Source: an uncultured Pirellulaceae bacterium (lineage in GTDB: Bacteria; Planctomycetota; Planctomycetia; Pirellulales; Pirellulaceae). Taken from it: 64,000 bases of DNA. Numbering within the stretch: the first letter of the stretch is position 1; each line of letters starts with the position of its first letter. This document shows positions 1 through 8,446 of this stretch, one piece after another. Below the pieces are notes generated by a model. It was not told the DNA's origin, ran no database searches, and saw only the letters and a program-made list of their open reading frames with translations. The stretch covers positions 186,001-250,000 of the forward strand of contig CALKCK010000015.1 of assembly GCA_938083195.1 (NCBI GenBank), in the 5' to 3' direction. A program made the position numbers and the translations under genes.

Positions 1-612
1 GACGAGAAAATTCAGCCGCTCGACTTTAACGGCATCCCCCTGATGAGCATTGGCTTCATGATCCCACCAGGCCAAGCAGTCATCTGGCGGGGCCCTATGC
101 TGCATTCGGCAATCAAGACTTTCGTTCAAGGCACAGATTGGGGCGACCTGGATTACCTCATCATCGACATGCCGCCGGGGACAGGCGACATCGCCCTTAG
201 CCTTTCGCAACTCCTGCCATTAACGGGAACGGTCATCGTCTGCACGCCACAAGAAGTTGCTTTGATCGACGCGATTAAAGCAGTCGGAATGTTTCGCAAA
301 GTAAAAATTCCCGTTCTTGGGTTAATTGAAAACATGAGCAGTTTTATCTGCCCAGATAATGGCAAAGAGTATGACATCTTTGGCAAGGGCGGTGCAAAGA
401 AATATGCCATGGAAGACAACATCGAGTTTCTCGGGGACATTCCGATCAACATCCAACTTCGCGAACGCGGCGATGCGGGTGAGATGGCGGCCAACTTCGA
501 TGACGAAGAAGTCGCTCCGCACTTAGTTAAGATCGCCCATAACCTTGTCAAAACGCTGGCAAAAAATGCAGCCGAAACACCCGTGCAGGCACAACTTCCT
601 GTGCTTGGCTAA
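1..612 (+). CDS. Mrp/NBP35-family Fe-S carrier ATPase, 3' part
   Basis: The reading frame is open from the first base, so the N-terminus and the P-loop lie outside the window. The visible 204 residues hold the MinD-like switch region (DYLIIDMPPGTGD), the TPQEVAL segment and the ENMSSF motif of the Mrp/ApbC family. These proteins bind and hand over Fe-S clusters in an ATP-dependent way in the cytoplasm. The usual CxxC after ENMS, where a bridging cluster binds, is reduced here to one cysteine (ICPDNGK); the chloroplast relative HCF101 also lacks this pair. A hairpin terminator follows 42 bases downstream. The family assignment is firm; the physiological partner is unknown. Confidence 0.93.
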   Translation, partial: DEKIQPLDFNGIPLMSIGFMIPPGQAVIWRGPMLHSAIKTFVQGTDWGDLDYLIIDMPPGTGDIALSLSQLLPLTGTVIVCTPQEVALIDAIKAVGMFRKVKIPVLGLIENMSSFICPDNGKEYDIFGKGGAKKYAMEDNIEFLGDIPINIQLRERGDAGEMAANFDDEEVAPHLVKIAHNLVKTLAKNAAETPVQAQLPVLG

Positions 613-654
613 CTGCAGTCACACAACCTCAGTTTACCATCAGCGCAAAACTTA

Positions 655-684
655 GGGCCACTTTTTAAATAAAGTGGCCCTTTC
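655..684 (+). terminator. Rho-independent terminator after the Mrp gene
   Basis: A perfect 10-bp stem (GGGCCACTTT / AAAGTGGCCC) with a short AT loop is followed by TTTCTC. It sits between the Mrp stop and the convergent H1-like gene. Confidence 0.8.
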
Positions 685-725
685 TCGTTGTTTCAATCAA
701 TCAGTTGCTTCACTCGAAATTCGAG

Positions 726-905
726 TTACTTCTTCTTTGCAACTTTTTTCTTAGCAACTTTTTTCTTAGCAGCTTTTTTCTTAGCAGGCTTCTTAGCAAC
801 CTTCTTCTTGGCTACTTTTTTCTTAGCAGGCTTCTTAGCTACTTTTTTCTTAGCTACTTTTTTCTTTGCAGGCTTCTTCTTTGCTGCTGCTTTCTTTTTG
901 GCCAC
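726..905 (-). CDS. Lys/Ala-rich histone-H1-like protein, 59 residues
   Basis: This is a very basic low-complexity protein made almost only of Lys, Ala, Val and Pro. It is built from repeated KKKVAKKKVAKKPAKKK-type units, like the C-terminal tail of histone H1 and the short AAKKK proteins of bacteria. Such proteins bind DNA without sequence specificity and may compact the nucleoid. The frame can be extended upstream to position 950, but a GTG at 905 follows GGAGG (913-917) by seven bases and directly begins the VAKKK repeats, so I take it as the start. The DNA is itself repetitive. The opposite strand reads as a hydrophobic Phe/Leu/Ala ORF, which is a mirror artefact. An 865-base A/T-rich stretch lies upstream. 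Confidence 0.72.
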   Translation of the reverse strand: MAKKKAAAKKKPAKKKVAKKKVAKKPAKKKVAKKKVAKKPAKKKAAKKKVAKKKVAKKK

Positions 906-1966
906 AGGACGTCCTCCGTTAATAGACCGTGGCGAGCCACTCCCTAGCAAACATATGCCAGTCTTAAAGCAAGCTCACCATTCGAAATTAAACCACTTCT
1001 AGAAATGGCTCGAATGTCAGCTCGTTTCCAACCTTCGATGGTCAGGGCTTAATTTCAAATTTCAATTTCGAAAAAACAATCTGTTTTCATCGAGATCAAA
1101 ATCTGAACTTAAGTTACCGAGCGTCTTTGATTCGTAAGTTTTAAAAAACAAAAAAAACTTTTCAATATTGTTTTTCAAGTTTTCGGATTTTTTTTGCTCA
1201 ACATTGAACCTGTTTTTTTCATTCAATCTAATCGACATTAAAAAACAAACGTAAACACTTCATTTAAAAACCAATACCGCTTATTTTCAACTGCACTAAG
1301 TTGTTAAAGTTGTTTTCACAACAAATGCAAAGCCTGAAATGATCTTTCGAAGAAACTTTGATCGTGTTTCCGTTTCTCAACATGAGACAAACTACCTAGT
1401 CGCCCAAACAAGTGTTTGCATTACGGCAGTTTGAAAAAAGCGTTTTAGACAAAAAACACTTAAAAAAGAACAAAAAACAAAACATCACTGTTAACGAATC
1501 AGTTTTTCCGTAACAGAAAACAATTTACAACTGAACCTTTAGATGAATATTCAGCGCAACGATTCCCCCGCAAGCATTCAAGAGAGATCTAACGCAAACA
1601 CGCACTGCAAGATTTTGGCTTAATCAAATAATGCGAAATCGACACACGTCAGTGAATAAAACCAACGTCGTTGGTAAGATGAAAAACACTGCGAAAAAAA
1701 AAATGAAAAAAAATGGTTTTTTTTCTCTGTTTTCGCTCCCTAAGTCACTTACCGAGTCGACGACGGCAATATTTTGCTATTCGATTTGAACTTCACTGAA
1801 TCAAACATCAGTGCAATCGTGCGACTATCGAAAGGGATCTGGCGCTCGCCCAATGGCGATCACGAGTCGCTAACTAAGAATGCAAACTACCTCAATCGCT
1901 ATTCCGACATGGTTACTGAACACGTTTGGACAACGACGAAAGTGATGACACACCGATGCGTTACGA
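906..1966. other. Long A/T-tract intergenic region
   Basis: About 1060 bases hold no convincing gene on either strand. Oligo-A and oligo-T runs are dense around 1140-1280, 1430-1510 and 1680-1735. This is the pattern of intrinsically bent DNA and of an upstream control region for the H1-like gene. A small inverted repeat (CAAACA-AG-TGTTTG) lies near 1407-1420. The 82-codon plus-strand frame at 1774-2022 has no family signature and runs into the antisense protease gene. No terminator or RNA gene was recognised. Confidence 0.6.
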
Positions 1967-2749
1967 CTACCAACGCGCCCCGTTGTACTGCTGGAGCATT
2001 TGATAATTGGTCCACGCCATGAACCCAAAAAAGAAGGCAAGGAAGCGATCCCCCATCATGAGGCTGAAAACCGCGATTAAAACGGCACTTCCGAGCGACA
2101 AGTAAATACTGTTTTTGACGCCATTATATTCGTCCATCTTGACCATGAACTGGCGGGCGATCTGCCCTCCATCAAGAGGATAAATTGGAACGAGATTCAG
2201 CACATTCAAAAACACGTTCAGCATGATCCCGCCGTAACAAATCATAAACACAATTCCCTGCCCAGCGTATTGCGAACCTTCGGTGAAGATCGGTATTAAC
2301 AATGGGATTTTAGTACTTCGATCTAAAACCACTTCGCCACCCAGGAGATACACCAGCCCGACGGTCACAACCGCAAGCGCGAGTCCAAATGCCGGCCCGG
2401 CAAACGAGACGATGATTTGTTGGTTTGAGTTCAAGGCACCGCGGGAGCGACTTCCCCAAGCATTTGACGATTCTGGGATCGCCAAGCCTCCCATCCAATA
2501 AAGCACAATTCGCGATGGGACACCAAAGGCTCGGAAGGCAATTGCATGGCCAAGTTCATGAACCAAAATCGAGACAAAAAAGATGCCTGTGACGACCAAG
2601 AGCCCAACGCCCTGATTGACGCTGGGAGTGATAAGGCCGCTGCCTAACAATAGCGGCATAATAAAGAATGCCGGATGAACCCGCACCGGAAAACCGAAAC
2701 AGGAAAAATTAAGATCATAGCCAGTTCGCCCCGGTTCACTCAGAAACAC
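1967..2749 (-). CDS. M50-family (site-2) membrane zinc protease
   Basis: This is an integral membrane metalloprotease of the site-2 protease superfamily, which cuts within membrane segments of substrate proteins. The zinc motif HELGHAIAF lies in an early transmembrane helix. The third zinc ligand lies in the later NLVPIYPLDGGQ motif. Several hydrophobic segments surround both. A GTG at 2749, seven bases after GGGAG, is preferred over the TTG at 2779; it gives 260 residues starting MFLSEPGRTGYDL. No PDZ domain is visible, so it belongs to the short class. lpxB lies upstream on the same strand about 150 bases away. The substrate is unknown. Confidence 0.88.
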   Translation of the reverse strand: MFLSEPGRTGYDLNFSCFGFPVRVHPAFFIMPLLLGSGLITPSVNQGVGLLVVTGIFFVSILVHELGHAIAFRAFGVPSRIVLYWMGGLAIPESSNAWGSRSRGALNSNQQIIVSFAGPAFGLALAVVTVGLVYLLGGEVVLDRSTKIPLLIPIFTEGSQYAGQGIVFMICYGGIMLNVFLNVLNLVPIYPLDGGQIARQFMVKMDEYNGVKNSIYLSLGSAVLIAVFSLMMGDRFLAFFFGFMAWTNYQMLQQYNGARW

Positions 2750-2896
2750 TACGATCTCCCGTCGACTTAAAGTCAACAATTAAACTAACTCGCAAGAGCC
2801 AACGATTACGCCAAACCTGTTGCCGGCTGAAATGAAACCAATCGCATTCAGCCGTTGAACCAGTTTAGCCGATGCCAACGATTCTCCAAAGGTTGC

Positions 2897-4153
2897 TCAA
2901 GCAGCAACCTCGGCTGCCTGTTCAGTTGGTGGCGATCCTTCGTCATCCCGACCACCCTCTGTAGAACGCCCATCACACAGCACTCCCAACAAGTAATCGG
3001 CCGCTCGCGAAGTTGCTCCCGGCTGAGTATAGCGAACTGCCAAACGATCCAATTCGGCAACGTTTTCTGAATGTGACTGAACGTCTTTTAACCACCCCAG
3101 TACTCGCCGGGCAACCTTTACCGATGGATCACCGGCGGTCAAGTATTCAGGCATCACACAAGATTCCGCATTCGGATCATCAGGATTGTACAACCGGAAC
3201 TTTCGCCGGCGTATGTCCTTGGCTGCAATTAAATTGACCAGGGTGATAAATTTAACCCTCAGCAGGAATGCTTGGGCGACCATCACCCACCTCCGCACCT
3301 TAAACACAATGACAGTGGGCTTACGATAGTGGAGCAACTCCAACGAAACGGATCCGCTACACGCAACACAGGCGTAGGCTGCCTGCATCAGTTCGGGGGT
3401 CTTTCCCACGTATACTTCGATTGGGACTTTCGATTCCGCGATTAACTTGGACGACATTTGCCTTTGACGTTCATTATAAAAGGCGACTGCAAAACGGCAC
3501 GTCTCGTCCTCCTGCAAAGTGAACTTCGCCGTGTCCAATAGAATCGGCAAAATATTTCTAACTTCCTGATCTCGACTACCCGGCAACAAAGTAATCAACC
3601 TATTATTCTTGCCTGCAATACGTTCAACCAAGGCGGAGTCGTACTCCTGACTGGCCAGTTGATCAAAATAAGGATGCCCAACGTAAGTCGCGTGACAGTT
3701 TCGCTCGGTGAACCATTGCGCCTCGAAGGGTAGCTTACAGAGGACATGATCGACCAGCTTGCGAATTTTTCGAATCCGCCACGGCGCCCAAGCCCAGACC
3801 TGAGGAACTCCATAAAAGAAAACAGGGATCCCATGTTTTTTTGCTTTCCGAGCAATCCACCAGTTAAACCCGGCGTAGTCGATCAAAACAACGGCATCCA
3901 CTTGGTGGTTTTCGAAATAATGATTCGCCTGAGCGATCAATCGAAAAAACAACCGAATATTTTTGAGCACAGAAGCCAGAAACATGACCGCCAGTGAGGT
4001 CAGATCAAAATGCAGGTCACAACCGGCAGCCTGCATCTTCGGCCCACCAAATCCAACGCATTCAATCGCCGCATCGCGAGACTTTAAACGACGAATAAGA
4101 TTCGCTCCATGCAAATCTCCGCTTGGCTCGCCTACTGAAAAAAAAATCCGCAT
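2897..4153 (-). CDS. lpxB: Lipid-A-disaccharide synthase
   Basis: LpxB joins UDP-2,3-diacylglucosamine and 2,3-diacylglucosamine 1-phosphate to form the lipid A disaccharide at the inner membrane. The protein opens with the family signature MRIFFSVGEPSGDLHG. It then has the VDAVVLIDYAGFNW and YGVPQVWAWAPWR segments, a PGSRDQEV motif and a C-terminal GSVSLELLHYRKPTV sugar-nucleotide region. The ATG at 4153 is preceded by AGGGA and matches the usual start; the open frame extends 23 codons further upstream. At 418 residues it is somewhat longer than usual because of an acidic, low-complexity tail. It implies that the organism makes lipid A. No other lpx genes are in the window. Confidence 0.95.
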   Translation of the reverse strand: MRIFFSVGEPSGDLHGANLIRRLKSRDAAIECVGFGGPKMQAAGCDLHFDLTSLAVMFLASVLKNIRLFFRLIAQANHYFENHQVDAVVLIDYAGFNWWIARKAKKHGIPVFFYGVPQVWAWAPWRIRKIRKLVDHVLCKLPFEAQWFTERNCHATYVGHPYFDQLASQEYDSALVERIAGKNNRLITLLPGSRDQEVRNILPILLDTAKFTLQEDETCRFAVAFYNERQRQMSSKLIAESKVPIEVYVGKTPELMQAAYACVACSGSVSLELLHYRKPTVIVFKVRRWVMVAQAFLLRVKFITLVNLIAAKDIRRRKFRLYNPDDPNAESCVMPEYLTAGDPSVKVARRVLGWLKDVQSHSENVAELDRLAVRYTQPGATSRAADYLLGVLCDGRSTEGGRDDEGSPPTEQAAEVAA

Positions 4154-4267
4154 TGGTCCGTCCCTGGCCAGTTTCTGAATATCAGAAATTATGCCAAAGC
4201 CACGCCAACGCGGAAAGATCATTAAAAGCTCGCGATTTGCGGCCTTTCGTCAGTTGTCCAGGGCAAA

Positions 4268-4420
4268 CTAAAACGCAATCCAGTAAACGATCGCCAACAA
4301 AACCAGCAAACCTGCAAACCAAATCAAGGCACTACCGATTCCATAGGCATGCAAATCTTCCGGTCGTGGATTTTTAACTGGGTCGTAATCCTGCTCAACA
4401 GGTGAATTTGAAGACGACAT
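4268..4420 (-). CDS. Small single-pass membrane protein, 50 residues
   Basis: No family was recognised. The start ATG at 4420 follows AGGGAG by six bases. The protein has a polar Ser/Asp/Pro-rich N-terminal half (DPVKNPRPEDLHAYG) and ends in one hydrophobic segment (about residues 28-50, IWFAGLLVLLAIVYW). It probably sits in the inner membrane with its N-terminus outside the bilayer. It lies between lpxB and the Cys-module protein, with a terminator just upstream, so it is probably transcribed from its own promoter. The strong ribosome site and coherent hydrophobicity argue that it is real. Confidence 0.6.
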   Translation of the reverse strand: MSSSNSPVEQDYDPVKNPRPEDLHAYGIGSALIWFAGLLVLLAIVYWIAF

Positions 4421-4450
4421 AAGTAACTCCCTTTGATTGTTGTCTAGATT

Positions 4451-4478
4451 AAAAAAAACGCGATCCATCGCGCTTTTT
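4451..4478 (-). terminator. Terminator of the YHS-like gene
   Basis: On the minus strand a CGCGAT-GG-ATCGCG hairpin is followed by eight T. A T-run on the other side could make it bidirectional. It separates the Cys-module gene from the small membrane protein. Confidence 0.7.
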
Positions 4479-4524
4479 ATTTCGTTTGAGAAATCATATC
4501 TCAGACTGATCGCCCCAACTGCTC

Positions 4525-5376
4525 TTAGTTGGAAAACGCTTTATCGAATCGCTTCTTCCCAAACACCAACTCGATCTTCGCTTCCTCTGATGCAGCGCCC
4601 TCAACTTTTGCTTTGCATTTTTCGCAACACAATTTGACGGTAACACCACCAACCACAACGGTTTGATCGTCATCTACATCACCACCCGAAATAGGACAGC
4701 CAATCTGATGATACTGCCCCGAGGCAACCAGTTGGTGGTTTGCAAGCGTTTCGAACTTTGCAGGCGATCCTGAATACTTCTTCACGCATCGACCACAGCA
4801 GAAATATACTTTTCCATCTTTGTAATCAACAGATTTGGTCTCAACTACTTTTCGCTTTTTCATCAACATGCAGTTGATAGACGCTAGATTCACTTCAGCT
4901 TTTTTCTTCTCAAAACCTTTTGCGAATGCTGCTTTTGAGAAAACCAAATCAGCCTTTGCCTCAAGTCCTTGGGCACTGTTAACTTTGCCCAAGCAATTGC
5001 CGCAACAAAATGCCACCTTGGCACCACCGATCTCAGCGACTTTGGAAGCATTAACCGCACCGCCACTAATCGGACACCCCTTTTGAGTGAACTGCCCAGT
5101 CACGACCAACTGGTGATTTGCCTTCGCGGTGTGCTTTGCTTTATCCTTAAGCTGCATGTCGGCTTTAAACGCCTTCACACAATTGCCACAGCAAAAGTAA
5201 ACCTTGCCGCCTTGATAATCGACAAATGCACTTGCCTTCGCAGACTTCTTGCCATTGAGTATACACTTTACGCCTGTCAAATCCTGAGCGTTTGAAACCG
5301 AAGATGCGACCACGACAGCGGCCAACGCCAACAATCCACAGCAAGAGATCCGAATAGCCTTCAAATTGAGCTTCAC
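4525..5376 (-). CDS. Exported protein with four YHS/TRASH-like Cys modules
   Basis: This 283-residue protein has a Sec signal (KAIRISCCGLLALAAVVVASSVSNAQ) and then four Cys-rich modules. Modules 1 and 3 have an early Cys plus YFCCGNC or YFCCGRC. Modules 2 and 4 start GCPISGG and end FCCGNC or LCCEKC. The A-B-A-B order shows that a pair of about 115 residues was duplicated. The spacing of Cys and aromatic residues resembles YHS/TRASH metal-binding domains, so periplasmic metal handling is inferred, not shown. The GTG at 5376 follows GGAG by eight bases and directly precedes the signal peptide, so it is preferred over the far upstream codon. A terminator follows. Confidence 0.75.
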   Translation of the reverse strand: MKLNLKAIRISCCGLLALAAVVVASSVSNAQDLTGVKCILNGKKSAKASAFVDYQGGKVYFCCGNCVKAFKADMQLKDKAKHTAKANHQLVVTGQFTQKGCPISGGAVNASKVAEIGGAKVAFCCGNCLGKVNSAQGLEAKADLVFSKAAFAKGFEKKKAEVNLASINCMLMKKRKVVETKSVDYKDGKVYFCCGRCVKKYSGSPAKFETLANHQLVASGQYHQIGCPISGGDVDDDQTVVVGGVTVKLCCEKCKAKVEGAASEEAKIELVFGKKRFDKAFSN

Positions 5377-5544
5377 CTGTTTTTCTCCAACAAAACCAAG
5401 ACACATTAATTTATCGGTGAGTCTATCGGTCGATGTCAGCAAAATCCAGACTCAACGGTCGTGAGAATTATTCAACTTATTACGGACTGTTACCCAACTC
5501 ACACTTTCGAGGGGCAGTCGACGCAACTCAGCCAAAAATGAACG

Positions 5545-6927
5545 TTATTCCGAACCTGCGGTCAGTTTCCTAGGTTCCGCCAACGTGAATGCCAGCATCC
5601 ACCCCGTAAACACACAACCAGTCACGATCGCAAAAATCGACTCAAAACCGACGGAGTCTATAAGGGCTCCGATTAACGGGCTCAATAGAATTGGGGGAGC
5701 AGCGATCGCAAAGGCCAGGGTACTTAGATAACGAGGGTGTTCATCACGACTCGAAATCTCCAGCGTATAATTATTAAGGATCCGCATTGCCACCGGTGTC
5801 AGCCCCAACAGTCCAAACACGACAGTAAACCAACCAGGCTGCAACTCAGCACTCCACGAAATCGCCAACGCTAGAACGGGAGCGATGCACAGCACTAACA
5901 TCGTCAATTGAATCACCAATCGGTTCCCATATCGATCCGCCAGCCAGCCGGCTGGAATGCTAAATAGCGCAGCACCAATATTTTGAGCCAAAACCCAGGG
6001 AATCAGCGCGCTCAAACCAAGATCAAGCCGATCCCGCCCCAATCTCTGGTAATGTGGAAACAGCGTCAGATACATCCCAAACAAAGCTGCAATAACCGCG
6101 AGCCTTCGAAAGTTTCGATCGCTCTTGAAGGTCTCATAAGCCGCAAGCAGAAGATCCTTTCCACCGCGCCGCTGCGCCTGATTTTCATCCGGGGCTTCTT
6201 TGAGAAACAATCCAACCAGCGCAGCCCCTAAAAAGGTCATTCCGGTAAAGAAAAAGATCATTTCAAAATTCGCACGGGGCCCCTCGGTCCCGGTTCCATC
6301 AACCAACCACCGATTTAAAAAATACCAACCGCATCCAACCGCGACAGTCGCCCCAATCACTGTTCCAAATAACGAAAGTCGACCGCGGCGGTCTACCCGG
6401 ATCAACTTCCCGGAGATCGTATTTAGAATCATCATATTGATTCCAGTCGCTGTGAAAAACACAGCGTAAATCAATAGAAACACGACGGGCAACCACCAAC
6501 TCTTCGCACCTTCGGTCATCGCCCAAATTGCTGCAAGCAATAGAAAACAGGCGCCCATCGTTGAGGTGGTAGAAAACAGACCCAGCTTTTTTAATCGAGC
6601 ACCCCGGACGCGGTCCGAAGCCAGCATGGGGGGTAAGCTTTGCCCCAGCCGGTTTAACATCGGCAGACAACCCCTTAGCCAACCCGCACCACCGATGACA
6701 TCCAAAACCGCGGGCATGATGATGCTCTCAGTTTTAAAGATCCACCCCGTTCTCATGAAAACCATATAGAGAACTGCCAGACGAAAATTGTGGGCGTGAT
6801 GTGGGGGTTCACTCACTGCACCCGTTTTATTGAACTCCTCCCGCTCTCCAGATCCGCCATGAGATTGGGGCAGGGGAGAACGCTGAGGTGGTGTTCCAGG
6901 ATGATCGTCAGGCAGTTCAGATGACAT
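5545..6927 (-). CDS. MFS transporter
   Basis: This is a 460-residue polytopic membrane protein with about twelve hydrophobic segments. A 45-residue polar Pro/Glu/His-rich cytoplasmic N-terminus precedes the first helix. The loop GWLADRYGNRLV between late helices matches the conserved MFS loop motif (G-x-x-x-D-R-x-G-x-R), and RVDRRGRLS holds the equivalent position in the first half. The substrate cannot be read from sequence. The start ATG has only a distant AGGA upstream. It lies 13 bases after the CYTH gene stop and is probably co-transcribed with it. Confidence 0.85.
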   Translation of the reverse strand: MSSELPDDHPGTPPQRSPLPQSHGGSGEREEFNKTGAVSEPPHHAHNFRLAVLYMVFMRTGWIFKTESIIMPAVLDVIGGAGWLRGCLPMLNRLGQSLPPMLASDRVRGARLKKLGLFSTTSTMGACFLLLAAIWAMTEGAKSWWLPVVFLLIYAVFFTATGINMMILNTISGKLIRVDRRGRLSLFGTVIGATVAVGCGWYFLNRWLVDGTGTEGPRANFEMIFFFTGMTFLGAALVGLFLKEAPDENQAQRRGGKDLLLAAYETFKSDRNFRRLAVIAALFGMYLTLFPHYQRLGRDRLDLGLSALIPWVLAQNIGAALFSIPAGWLADRYGNRLVIQLTMLVLCIAPVLALAISWSAELQPGWFTVVFGLLGLTPVAMRILNNYTLEISSRDEHPRYLSTLAFAIAAPPILLSPLIGALIDSVGFESIFAIVTGCVFTGWMLAFTLAEPRKLTAGSE

Positions 6928-6940
6928 TCAGCAAGTCTAG

Positions 6941-7540
6941 TCATTCCTTCTGATTTTCACGAGGACCCGTTGGAGGAACTGCAGATGTCGATTCACGAGC
7001 CTTCAGCAACATCTCCAAGTAACTTATTCGTGTACTGCCCGACAATCCTAGTTGATCAGCCAGAGCGACCAGTTGGAACTTGGCTGCCTCCACATCCTCC
7101 TGAGACTGGACAACCAATTCCAATTCAATAAACCCACCGACTTCAGTGACCTCATCCAAACAAAAATGGACAGAAGACAATTCAGCGCGACCAATAAATT
7201 CTTCGCGCCGCTTAATAACCTTGGCAACCGAAACCAACCCCATGCCCGCAAGAACGCCCTGCATTTGCTCCGCGGCCACCGAATCTTTTAGGGGCATCTC
7301 GATCTCTTTTCGAATTTTTGCCGCTGGATCTAAATTCGGCCCTTTGAAAGTGAGCCAGAATTTCTCGTCACTTTGCCGAATTCGCACCGCCAAATCCAGT
7401 TTTGCGTAATTACGTTTCGGGTCATTAAAATACTCATCCGTTTGAACCGATACACCCTCGGAGATCGCCCCCAACAACCGCAACTGATGGCGAATCTCGT
7501 TAAGCGAGGATACTGGAAACTTTAATTCTACTTCGATCAT
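6941..7540 (-). CDS. CYTH-domain protein (class IV adenylate cyclase / thiamine triphosphatase fold)
   Basis: The protein opens with the diagnostic ExExK signature (MIEVELKFP). It continues with the charged beta-barrel strands of the CYTH superfamily: AVRIRQSDEKFWLTFKGP, IRKEIEMPL, FCLDEVTEVGGFIELEL and ISYLEML. Members bind triphosphate groups in a tunnel with metal ions and act as CyaB-type cyclases or tripolyphosphatases. The TDEYFNDP and RIR motifs fit the CyaB-like branch, but the reaction is not certain. The ATG at 7540 is chosen because it starts the signature; the open frame runs on to 7651. Length is 199 residues with a short polar tail. The MFS gene follows directly. Confidence 0.85.
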   Translation of the reverse strand: MIEVELKFPVSSLNEIRHQLRLLGAISEGVSVQTDEYFNDPKRNYAKLDLAVRIRQSDEKFWLTFKGPNLDPAAKIRKEIEMPLKDSVAAEQMQGVLAGMGLVSVAKVIKRREEFIGRAELSSVHFCLDEVTEVGGFIELELVVQSQEDVEAAKFQLVALADQLGLSGSTRISYLEMLLKARESTSAVPPTGPRENQKE

Positions 7541-7724
7541 GTATTTTCCAGAGATATTTTTTTTCAGAGATAATAAAGGAGGATGAAATGAAATCAAACC
7601 AACCCTGGGTAGACGTATCAATAAATCCACCAACGCCCCGGATCGATTCATTTTTATTATGACACCCGTGACATACTAGCGAACAGGTCTTAGACTCAGT
7701 TTCTACTTGTAGAAAATTACTATT

Positions 7725-7772
7725 TTTTAATTAGGCTTTTAATCAGGCTTTTAAACAGGTTTTTAATCAGGA
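7725..7772 (+). repeat. Four tandem 12-bp repeats before fae
   Basis: Four adjacent 12-mers follow the consensus TTTTAATCAGGC (units at 7725, 7737, 7749, 7761). The first unit differs at one base, the second matches, the third differs at three bases and the fourth at one. The array ends 14 bases before the fae start. Each unit carries an AGG, so it may act on RNA (leader or ribosome loading) or as a protein-binding array. Confidence 0.9.
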
Positions 7773-7786
7773 ATAGCGAGTTGGTA

Positions 7787-8335
7787 ATGAGCGAACGAAT
7801 TGTAATGAGAACCGGCGAATGCCTGATTGCAGGTGGCCCTCCGTTTACCGCAGCCGAGCCGGAAATCGTCATTGGCGAACTCGATGGCCCGGTGGGGACC
7901 GCGATCGCGACTTTGACTGGCAACCAATCTGCCGGACACTCGAAAGTATTTGCAATCCTCAACACGGATATCCAGGTTCGTCCTGTCACGCTGATGGTTA
8001 GCAAAGTCACTGTCAAAAGTTCACGATACACTAATATACTCATGGGCACAGTTCAGGCAGCAATCGCCAACGGCGTGCTTGACGCGGTTCGCGCAGGGTT
8101 CATCCCCAAAGAAAAAGCGAACGACCTTGGAATCATCTGTTCCGTCTGGTTAAACCCCGGGGTCGCAACTGACGACAACCTCGATCACAAGGCGTTATTT
8201 GAAATTCATCGTGAGGCTACAACTCAGGCGATCCGCAAGGCGATGTGTAACGAACCTGACATTGACTGGTTACTCGAAAATCAAGAATCAATCACGCACA
8301 AGTATTACGAGCGTGGGCTTGCTGGCGAAATTTAA
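7787..8335 (+). CDS. fae: Formaldehyde-activating enzyme
   Basis: Fae condenses formaldehyde with tetrahydromethanopterin to give methylene-H4MPT. This is the entry step of the H4MPT-linked C1 oxidation path known in methanogens, methylotrophs and planctomycetes. The signatures are present: GPVGTAIATLTGNQSAGH, VRPVTLMVSKVTVK, a helix AAIANGVLDAVRAGFIPKEKAND, and the C-terminal REATTQAIRKA. Length of 182 residues is normal. The upstream codons TTG (7781) and ATG (7787) are both possible; ATG is preferred. No mch, mtd or formyltransferase genes are nearby. A terminator follows, separating it from the sugar kinase. Confidence 0.92.
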   Translation: MSERIVMRTGECLIAGGPPFTAAEPEIVIGELDGPVGTAIATLTGNQSAGHSKVFAILNTDIQVRPVTLMVSKVTVKSSRYTNILMGTVQAAIANGVLDAVRAGFIPKEKANDLGIICSVWLNPGVATDDNLDHKALFEIHREATTQAIRKAMCNEPDIDWLLENQESITHKYYERGLAGEI

Positions 8336-8372
8336 GTCAGTTCGTCAGCGGCATTATAAAAATGAAAAGCTC

Positions 8373-8397
8373 GACCACCGAAGGGTGGTCTTTGTTT
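8373..8397 (+). terminator. Terminator after fae
   Basis: A GACCACC-GAAG-GGTGGTC stem is followed by TTTGTTT. It lies 38 bases after the fae stop and 50 before the kinase start. Confidence 0.7.
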
Positions 8398-8446
8398 CGA
8401 ACTGCTCTTGGTTCCAAGTCACATTTTAAGTTGAGGATGTAAACAG

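Noticed and set aside
688..1002. Plus-strand Phe/Leu/Ala repeat ORF that looks like a membrane protein
   Set aside because: It is the antisense reading of the Lys-rich repeats; the minus-strand gene has a ribosome site and a known composition type.
1774..2022. 82-codon plus-strand ORF
   Set aside because: No ribosome site, no family signature, and it runs into the antisense protease gene.
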